From RGIG5675 sp050943435 (GTDB lineage: Bacteria > Bacillota > Clostridia > Oscillospirales > Ruminococcaceae): a stretch of 6,431 nucleotides of DNA. Under the pieces are notes generated by a model, which was given only the letters and a program-made list of their open reading frames with translations, ran no database searches and was not told the origin of the DNA. This document shows positions 1 through 4,830 of the stretch, one piece after another (the first letter of the stretch is position 1; the number at the start of each line of letters is the position of its first letter). The position numbers were made by a program, and so were the translations under genes. The DNA lies in contig JBMNPE010000076.1 in the NCBI GenBank assembly GCA_050943435.1, forward strand, positions 1-6,431, written 5' to 3'.

Positions 1-107
1 TATCATCGTCTCCGGGCGTTTTCAAGCTCCAGAACGAACCTTAAACCAGTTCGGATCCGGTTTCCGCAGGTATGCGCCTGTCCTCTCTGCCGCCATGGGG
101 CCGGGCT

Positions 108-136
108 TTGTTGGCACCCGTGTTAGCTGTTATACT
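108..136 (+). promoter_or_regulatory. Possible promoter of the acpS-nnr operon
   Basis: A TATACT box (131-136) matches the vegetative -10 consensus at five of six positions. The hexamer exactly 17 nt upstream, TTGTTG (108-113), matches the -35 consensus only in its TTG. An alternative TTGGCA (111-116) is a better -35 match but would leave a 14-nt spacer, which is too short. Transcription would start near 143, giving an untranslated leader of about 20 nt before the acpS start. This is inferred from motifs only. Confidence 0.35.
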
Positions 137-149
137 TAATTTAATATGT

Positions 150-154
150 GGAGG
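150..154 (+). promoter_or_regulatory. Ribosome binding site fixing the acpS start
   Basis: GGAGG lies 7 nt before the ATG at 162. It selects the start that yields the family-typical N-terminus MIYGIGTDI. The same frame is open back to an ATG at 72, but the 30 extra residues have no counterpart in AcpS and would run through the -10 box. Confidence 0.8.
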
Positions 155-161
155 TGTGCTG

Positions 162-545
162 ATGATCTACGGGATCGGAACCGACATTACAGAAATTGAC
201 AGGATCGACTCGCTCCTGGACAGGGCGGGCTTTAAGGAGAGGGTTTTCTCCGAAGCGGAGCTTGAGGCTTTCTCAAAGCTCAAGTCCCGGGCGAGGAAGC
301 TCACCGGGTGCTTTTCGGTAAAGGAGTCCTTTTCTAAGGCCCTCGGCACGGGAGTATCCGGATTTTCCCTCAAGGAGGTGTCCGTCCTGAGGGATGACAG
401 GGGCAAGCCGTACATTGAATTCACCGGAAACGCCCTCGAGATGATGACGTCAAAGGGGCTGTCGGCGATGGTCACCATATCAGACACCGATTCCCTCGTA
501 GTTTCATTTGTGCTCATCGAAAAAAAGGACGGGGATCCGGAATAG
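162..545 (+). CDS. acpS: Holo-[acyl-carrier-protein] synthase (AcpS-type phosphopantetheinyl transferase)
   Basis: AcpS transfers the 4'-phosphopantetheine arm of coenzyme A to a serine of acyl carrier protein, making it competent for fatty-acid synthesis. It is cytosolic and usually a homotrimer. The 127-residue product is normal for the family. Visible signatures are the N-terminal GIGTDI, with Asp8 as the expected magnesium ligand, VFSEAEL at 28-34, and the core FSVKESFSKALGTG at 51-64, with Glu55 as the second metal ligand. GKPYI at 81-85 and the C-terminal strand pair also fit. One oddity is Cys50, where AcpS proteins normally have Arg (LAGRFA or LAKRFA). Gene nnr begins 39 nt downstream with its own ribosome binding site, consistent with one operon. 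Family assignment is very secure. Confidence 0.96.
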   Translation: MIYGIGTDITEIDRIDSLLDRAGFKERVFSEAELEAFSKLKSRARKLTGCFSVKESFSKALGTGVSGFSLKEVSVLRDDRGKPYIEFTGNALEMMTSKGLSAMVTISDTDSLVVSFVLIEKKDGDPE

Positions 546-569
546 TCCTTCTCCTGCCCTGAATCAATT

Positions 570-575
570 GAGGAG
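570..575 (+). promoter_or_regulatory. Ribosome binding site fixing the nnr start
   Basis: GAGGAG ends 9 nt before the ATG at 585. A TTG in the same frame at 576 directly abuts this element, leaving no spacer, so the ATG is the credible start and the protein has 503 residues. Confidence 0.75.
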
Positions 576-584
576 TTGCTTCAT

Positions 585-2096
585 ATGTACATATTTTCTT
601 CTTCTGCCCAGCGCTCAGCCGAGGCAGATGCATCTTCGCGCTTCGGAATCACGGAATATGAGATGACAGGGGCGGCGGCCTCCGCCGCCATGGATGAGAT
701 AGCTTCCCGCATCCCTGCCCCGGGGAGGGCAGCCGTGCTCTGCGGAAAAGGAGGCAACGGCGGGGACGGGTTTGCGCTGTCTATCCTGCTTAAGGAAGAG
801 GGATATGAGCCGTCGATAATACTCTGCAGCGGTGCCCCGTCCAAGGAGGTCCCCCTCAGGTACCTCAGGACTGCCGAATCTTCCGGCATCAGGGTCGTCG
901 ACCTCTATACAGAGCCGGATGCCGCCGGAAGGATCGTCGAAACGGCAGATATCATCGTTGACGCAGTATTCGGGATAGGATTCAGGGGCAGCCTCCCGGG
1001 CATAATTGGGGGGCTTTTCGGCATCTGCCGGGATTCCAGGGCACTCAGGATCTCCCTCGATGTGCCGAGCGGGGTAGGGTCTGATTCAGGACAGGTCGAT
1101 GAAAAATCATTTCCTGCGGATGTGACCGTGTGCTTCATCGGGGCTAAGCCGGCATGCGTCCTCAAGGGCTCAAGAAGCTCTTTCGGCAGGATTGTCACAG
1201 CCGGGGCGGGAGTGCCCGATGCATCCATAGAGTCTGCCGGGTATGCACTTTCAACAGACCTGAGGATGATCCCCGATCTCATGCCTAAGAGGCCGCCCAA
1301 CTCAAACAAGGGCACTTTCGGGAAGCTCGCCGTCATGGCGGGATGTAAAAGGTTCAGGGGAGCTGCATCCGCCGCCGCAAACGGGGCTTATCTTGCCGGT
1401 GCCGGACTCGTGGAGATAATCTCAGAGGAGCCAGTTCTTTCCGCTGCCTCGGTGCTCTGCCCGGAGGCAATTCTCGCTGACATATCAGATGCTGATGCCG
1501 TATCAGCGGCCTTCAACCGCTCGACGGCAGCTCTTGCAGGCTGCGGGCTCGGAAGAAGCGGCATGACCGACGCACAGGTTAAGATTCTGATAAGGGAATA
1601 CCCGAGAGCCCTCATTCTCGATGCCGATGCCCTGAATGCAGCTGCCGAGGAGCCCGGAATATTGTCATCCGCAAAGGGGAAGCTCGTCATAACGCCCCAT
1701 CCAGGGGAATTCGCAAGGCTCACCGGGGCATCCATCCAGGACATTCTTGCAGACAGGATCGGAGCTGCAGAGCAGTTTTCCGAGAAAAACGGGTGCACAG
1801 TGGTGCTCAAGAGCGAAAACACGGTAATAGCGTCCCCGGGACGCAGGACATATATCGATTTTGGAGGCAGCACGGGACTTGCAAAGGCCGGCTCCGGTGA
1901 CCTCCTGGCCGGACTCATAGCCGGATTTGCCGCCGGGGGATGCAGTCCCGGGGATGCAGCGCTTCTTGGAGTGCTCGTCCACTCCGCCTCTTCACTGGAA
2001 GCCGAGAAGAGGTGCGGCGTGTACTCCATGACCGCCCGGGACGTCATGAAATGCATTCCAGCAGTCACTTCCGAAGCTTCCAGGCACATGCGCTGA
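585..2096 (+). CDS. nnr: Bifunctional NAD(P)H-hydrate epimerase / ADP-dependent NAD(P)H-hydrate dehydratase
   Basis: This is a metabolite-repair enzyme for NADH and NADPH damaged by hydration. The epimerase domain interconverts R- and S-hydrates, and the dehydratase domain restores the S-hydrate at the expense of ADP. The 503 residues match the usual fused form. The N-terminal YjeF_N (NnrE) domain, about 1-215, shows GKGGNGGDG at 54-62, DAVFGIGFRG at 126-135 and SLDVPSGVGSDSG at 157-169. The C-terminal ribokinase-like NnrD domain, about 225-500, shows KGTFGKLAVMAG at 242-253, the GAGLVE stretch at 272-277, DADALN at 346-351, TPHPGE at 370-375 and AKAGSGDLLAG at 433-443, with Asp439 as the expected catalytic base. 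The epimerase glycine loop has Gly57 where NN is normal, and the usual MENAG-like motif reads MTGAA at 27-31. Position after acpS is a common Gram-positive arrangement. Confidence 0.95.
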   Translation: MYIFSSSAQRSAEADASSRFGITEYEMTGAAASAAMDEIASRIPAPGRAAVLCGKGGNGGDGFALSILLKEEGYEPSIILCSGAPSKEVPLRYLRTAESSGIRVVDLYTEPDAAGRIVETADIIVDAVFGIGFRGSLPGIIGGLFGICRDSRALRISLDVPSGVGSDSGQVDEKSFPADVTVCFIGAKPACVLKGSRSSFGRIVTAGAGVPDASIESAGYALSTDLRMIPDLMPKRPPNSNKGTFGKLAVMAGCKRFRGAASAAANGAYLAGAGLVEIISEEPVLSAASVLCPEAILADISDADAVSAAFNRSTAALAGCGLGRSGMTDAQVKILIREYPRALILDADALNAAAEEPGILSSAKGKLVITPHPGEFARLTGASIQDILADRIGAAEQFSEKNGCTVVLKSENTVIASPGRRTYIDFGGSTGLAKAGSGDLLAGLIAGFAAGGCSPGDAALLGVLVHSASSLEAEKRCGVYSMTARDVMKCIPAVTSEASRHMR

Positions 2097-2098
2097 AT

Positions 2099-2114
2099 CC
2101 GGTCTTCCGGTTTT
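2099..2114 (+). terminator. Weak hairpin with T run after nnr
   Basis: CCGG at 2099-2102 and CCGG at 2107-2110 can pair across a TCTT loop and are followed by TTTT (2111-2114). The stem is only 4 bp, so it is a poor intrinsic terminator, but it begins just 3 nt after the nnr stop codon and no better candidate lies before the transporter promoter. Confidence 0.25.
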
Positions 2115-2137
2115 CCAGGAGTCTAAAAAGAATCTCC

Positions 2138-2166
2138 TTTACTGACATTTTATTTCTTTGTAAAAT
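2138..2166 (+). promoter_or_regulatory. Promoter of the MFS transporter pair
   Basis: TTTACT (2138-2143) and TAAAAT (2161-2166) are separated by exactly 17 nt. They match four and five positions of the vegetative -35 and -10 consensus. The box lies in an abruptly AT-rich gap. Transcription would begin near 2173, giving a leader of about 47 nt. An 8-bp palindrome, AGCATGCT (2175-2182), sits just at the predicted start. Confidence 0.5.
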
Positions 2167-2168
2167 GT
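2145..2168. promoter_or_regulatory. Inverted repeat over the transporter promoter, operator-like
   Basis: ACATTTTA (2145-2152) and TAAAATGT (2161-2168) form a perfect 8-bp inverted repeat with an 8-nt spacer. It covers most of the promoter spacer and all of the predicted -10 box. A dimeric repressor bound here would block RNA polymerase. An alternative reading is an AT-only hairpin that helps terminate the upstream operon, since TTTATTT follows within a few bases. No regulator gene is visible in the window. Confidence 0.4.
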
Positions 2169-2219
2169 TTATTTAGCATGCTCACAATCAGCAGCAAATT
2201 TCATTGAGGTCGATGTCAC

Positions 2220-3446
2220 ATGTCCGAAACTCTCAGCACCGCCGGAAGGCCGTCGATGGAAAAGAAATACGCCACCATATACTGCATGGTGATATCTGTT
2301 GTATATGCACTCGCAAAGTCCGTATATTCAACTCTGCTCCCGTCGATCATTGATTCCTACGGGCTGACGCTCACACGCACTTCCCTGCTCGAGATTTCAG
2401 AGAGCATCGGCAGCGCAGCGGCAATGCTCGTGGCGATGCTGATAGCCGACAAGCTGGACAGGAAGAGGTCTCTCATAGTGTCCTCGCTTCTCTACGGCGG
2501 GGCACTTCTTTTCGAAGGCGCGGAGCCTGTGTTCACGGTTTTCCTGCTGATGAGGCTCATCGCAGGCTTCTGCGACAGGTACATAGACAGCGTGGCGGCC
2601 GCCTATATGTCGGATATCTACTCCGACAAGCGGGCGAGGGTGATATCCATTCTTCACCTCGTTTATTCGCTCGGCATGCTGATAGCCCCTTCCTATGCCG
2701 CGTGGATGCTGAGCAGCACGGGCCGCTGGTCCCCCGCATACAGATATGTGGGGATCGTGTTCATCGTCTGTGCCGCGGCATATGCCCTGACTGAGCTGAA
2801 AAAATCCGAGAGGACTCACGGAAAATCATCCCGCAGGTCGGTAAAGATCCCTTACCGCGAGATGCTCCGCTCAAAGCAGATCTGGGCCCTGATTCTCTAC
2901 AGCTTCTTCGGCGGAAGCATGTACTATACGACCCTGATTCCGACATATCTCGAGAACCTGGCCCCCGACGTATACACGGTCAGGTTTGTCTCGGTAATGC
3001 TCACTGCGGGCACTCTCGGAAATCTCGCCAGCAGGTTTGTCCTATCCATTTTCTCGCAGAAGCTCCGCCCTCGCGTCGTGATACCTTCAACGACTATAGG
3101 GGCAAACATCCTGCTCTGCGCTTCCCTGTTCTTCCTGACGGGAAACAGGTGGGTGCTTGCGGTGGTGTACACCGTATATTCATTTCTTGTTGGTGCCAAC
3201 TACACCCTCAAGTTCATCCTGGCATGCTCTGAGTTTCCGGAAGCCTCTGCAACCGTGCTGTCCGCCACTTCCCTGGCGGTAGCCGCAGGAAACATCGTGC
3301 TCAGCAGGATCATAGGAATTGTATCTGACAGCGGAGGATATCTCGCTTCCACGGCGGTTTATCTTCCCTGTATGATAATTGCCGCCATAGCGATAATCTG
3401 GGGGTTCTCAGAAAAGAAGAGCTCTGGCGTAAACAAGGCAGTCTGA
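2220..3446 (+). CDS. Major facilitator superfamily (MFS) transporter, first of a tandem pair
   Basis: This is a polytopic membrane protein of 408 residues with about 12 hydrophobic segments, the usual MFS architecture. The first half has membrane spans near 18-42, 62-77, 84-101, 105-128, 140-160 and 168-186. A basic cytoplasmic loop (about 190-215) carrying KIPY at 209-212 joins it to the second half. The loop after span 2 reads ADKLDRKRSL at 76-85, a recognisable variant of MFS motif A. Other shared family features are YSTLLP (36-41), LR...G.C....DS (110-124), Y.SD....KR (129-138) and LKFILACSEFP (330-340). The start at 2220 follows GAGG by 10 nt. A later ATG at 2256 has a closer GGAAGG, but the 2220 start makes this protein align without gaps to the next gene. 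Asp119-Arg120 within span 4 is absent from the paralogue. Substrate and direction of transport cannot be read from the sequence. Confidence 0.88.
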   Translation: MSETLSTAGRPSMEKKYATIYCMVISVVYALAKSVYSTLLPSIIDSYGLTLTRTSLLEISESIGSAAAMLVAMLIADKLDRKRSLIVSSLLYGGALLFEGAEPVFTVFLLMRLIAGFCDRYIDSVAAAYMSDIYSDKRARVISILHLVYSLGMLIAPSYAAWMLSSTGRWSPAYRYVGIVFIVCAAAYALTELKKSERTHGKSSRRSVKIPYREMLRSKQIWALILYSFFGGSMYYTTLIPTYLENLAPDVYTVRFVSVMLTAGTLGNLASRFVLSIFSQKLRPRVVIPSTTIGANILLCASLFFLTGNRWVLAVVYTVYSFLVGANYTLKFILACSEFPEASATVLSATSLAVAAGNIVLSRIIGIVSDSGGYLASTAVYLPCMIIAAIAIIWGFSEKKSSGVNKAV

Positions 3447-3448
3447 GG
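3445..3448 (+). promoter_or_regulatory. Ribosome binding site overlapping the preceding stop codon
   Basis: GAGG begins inside the TGA stop (3444-3446) of the first transporter and sits 8 nt before the ATG at 3457. This strongly suggests translational coupling of the two transporters. It also rules out the in-frame GTG at 3448, which lies within this element and has no ribosome binding site of its own. Confidence 0.75.
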
Positions 3449-3456
3449 TGCACAAT

Positions 3457-4686
3457 ATGTCAGCATTGAGAAAGAACATCATAAGCAGAAAGGCCGACCT
3501 GCTGTACACAATAATCGTGTGCTCCGCCGGAATGACGGTTTTCTCCATCATCGTAAACGCCTATTCCACGCTTCTTCCCGAGATAATAAAGACCTACGGA
3601 ATAAACATGACGAAGGCCTCATTCATAAGCGTCTCGGACAACATCGGGCAGTCCATCATGATGCTCATCGTGACCTTCTTCGGCGACAGGATGGACAAGA
3701 GAAAGGTCATAGGTGTCGGATGCTTCCTCTACGGGGTTGTGTACGCCGTAATCGGCTTTGTCCCGCCATTTGCAATGCTCCTGGTCCTGAGGTTCATGGG
3801 AGGGCTCTGCGGGATACTGCTCGATTCGCTGACAACTTCCTATCTTTCCGATGTTTTCGGTGAAAAGCGCTCCAGCGCAATGGTTGTGACCCACATGGTC
3901 TACTCCCTGGGCTCCATACTGGCCCCGATTCTCGCAGTCGCTCTTCTCGGCGCGGATATCCCGTGGAACGGCGTCTACGGACTGTTCGGCATGATAGTGA
4001 CTGTCGTCGGCCTGCTGTTCCTCCTCCTCATCTTCGTGCTTTCCCCGCAGGGGATCAGCGTTTCCCAGGATCAGTCCGTGCAGGAGAATGCTCCCAGGAG
4101 GAAAATCCCGTACGGCGAGATCTTCTCAAACAAGAGGGTCATCGGCGGCCTCATATACTCGTTCCTCTATTCGGGAATCTACTACTTCCTCACCCTTCTT
4201 CCCTCCTACCTCACAGAGGAAGACAGCACTAAGTTTCCACTCACGTTCTGTTCCCTCCTCATTACCCTCTACAGCATAGGCTCGCTTGTGAGCGGGCTCT
4301 TCGTCAATTCCGTGACCAGGGTCATAAAGAAGCACAATTACATGCTCTATGCCGGGGTCATCTCCACTGCACTGGGGCTCTTCATGATGTACCTGGACTC
4401 CAGGTGGGCGTGGGGCATAGGAATGGTGATATTCGGTATGACTGTAGGATCCTGCTATCCCCTCAAGTTCATACTGGCGACCGATGAATTCCCGTTTTAT
4501 TCTGCCGCAGTGATCGGGGCCTCGACAATGGCCAGCACGGTCGGCCTGATGCTGATGAGCTACATCTCAGGAAGGATATGGGACGGGGCAGGCCATGAGG
4601 CGGCTGTGATATTCACGCTCTCCTGCGCAGCAGTGTCCAGCATCATCCTGAGGCTCTTCTACACAGGCGGGAAAAGCAGGGCCTGA
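3457..4686 (+). CDS. Major facilitator superfamily (MFS) transporter, second of a tandem pair
   Basis: This 409-residue membrane protein has about 12 spans and is a clear paralogue of the preceding gene. By eye, 43 of the first 138 aligned residues are identical and no gap is needed. Conserved blocks include YSTLLP.II..YG (36-48), the motif-A-like GDRMDKRKVIG (76-86), LYG (91-93), LR...G.C....DS (111-124), Y.SD (129-132) and KR (137-138). KIPY lies at 216-219 and LKFILATDEFP at 336-346. A charged lysine, Lys337, is kept in a C-terminal span in both proteins. Span 4 reads CGILLDS where the first protein has CDRYIDS, so the pair has probably diverged in substrate or coupling. The gap from the previous stop is 10 nt, so the genes form one operon. 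Substrate is unknown. Confidence 0.88.
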   Translation: MSALRKNIISRKADLLYTIIVCSAGMTVFSIIVNAYSTLLPEIIKTYGINMTKASFISVSDNIGQSIMMLIVTFFGDRMDKRKVIGVGCFLYGVVYAVIGFVPPFAMLLVLRFMGGLCGILLDSLTTSYLSDVFGEKRSSAMVVTHMVYSLGSILAPILAVALLGADIPWNGVYGLFGMIVTVVGLLFLLLIFVLSPQGISVSQDQSVQENAPRRKIPYGEIFSNKRVIGGLIYSFLYSGIYYFLTLLPSYLTEEDSTKFPLTFCSLLITLYSIGSLVSGLFVNSVTRVIKKHNYMLYAGVISTALGLFMMYLDSRWAWGIGMVIFGMTVGSCYPLKFILATDEFPFYSAAVIGASTMASTVGLMLMSYISGRIWDGAGHEAAVIFTLSCAAVSSIILRLFYTGGKSRA

Positions 4687-4696
4687 CAGGCCTTGT
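4676..4696 (+). terminator. Hairpin spanning the stop codon of the second transporter
   Basis: GGCCT (4680-4684) pairs with AGGCC (4688-4692) across a 3-nt loop that contains most of the stop codon. The stem can extend to about 9 bp with two G-U pairs. No T run follows directly; a T-rich stretch begins only near 4725. It may slow ribosomes, protect the mRNA 3' end or be a Rho-assisted stop. An intrinsic terminator is not well supported. Confidence 0.3.
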
Positions 4697-4727
4697 AAGT
4701 GCTGTATCTGCCCTGAAAATCTAATTC

Positions 4728-4787
4728 TTCTCTTTGTTTTAATTAATTTGTAAAAGAAAGTTCACAATGCCAAATTAATCTTATTCT
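4728..4787 (+). promoter_or_regulatory. AT-rich promoter region of the HtrA-like protease gene
   Basis: Two weak promoter readings exist. One is TTCTCT (4728-4733), 17 nt, then TAAAAG (4751-4756), which mirrors the layout upstream of the transporters. The other is TTCACA (4761-4766), 15 nt, then TATTCT (4782-4787), with a better -35 but a short spacer. The abrupt AT-richness and the strong ribosome binding site downstream support independent transcription of the protease, but neither box pair is decisive. Confidence 0.3.
4742..4779. repeat. 9-bp perfect inverted repeat upstream of the protease gene
   Basis: ATTAATTTG (4742-4750) and CAAATTAAT (4771-4779) are exact reverse complements separated by 20 nt. 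The half-sites are centred 29 bp apart, close to three turns of the helix, so two protein dimers or one looped complex could bind one face of the DNA. It does not match the CIRCE heat-shock operator in sequence or spacing. Confidence 0.45.
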
Positions 4788-4830
4788 AACCGGAATAAAT
4801 CCAGGACAAATTCAAGGAGACAGCATCGAT

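Noticed and set aside
22..96. Short 24-codon minus-strand frame in the left leader
   Set aside because: It has no ribosome binding site and no recognisable peptide features. Such short frames are expected by chance.
2..139. Frame open from the left edge to a stop at 137-139, a possible tail of an upstream gene
   Set aside because: It uses codons such as CGT, CGA and TTA that are rare in the real genes here, resembles no known C-terminus, and would run into the -10 box. I cannot fully exclude it.
72..161. N-terminal extension of acpS starting at the ATG at 72
   Set aside because: It has no good ribosome binding site, the added residues do not occur in the family, and it would overlap the likely promoter. 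The GGAGG-supported ATG at 162 gives the canonical N-terminus.
480..491. Asp108 of AcpS in place of the His seen in many Gram-positive AcpS proteins
   Set aside because: Escherichia coli AcpS also has Asp at this position (in LADERHYA), so it is within normal family variation.
1388..2089. 233-codon open frame on the minus strand within nnr
   Set aside because: It lies entirely antisense to a full-length enzyme with intact motifs, is low in recognisable domains, and is explained by GC-rich codon structure.
4742..4779. CIRCE heat-shock operator upstream of the protease
   Set aside because: CIRCE has arms TTAGCACTC and GAGTGCTAA with a 9-nt spacer. This repeat differs in both sequence and spacing.
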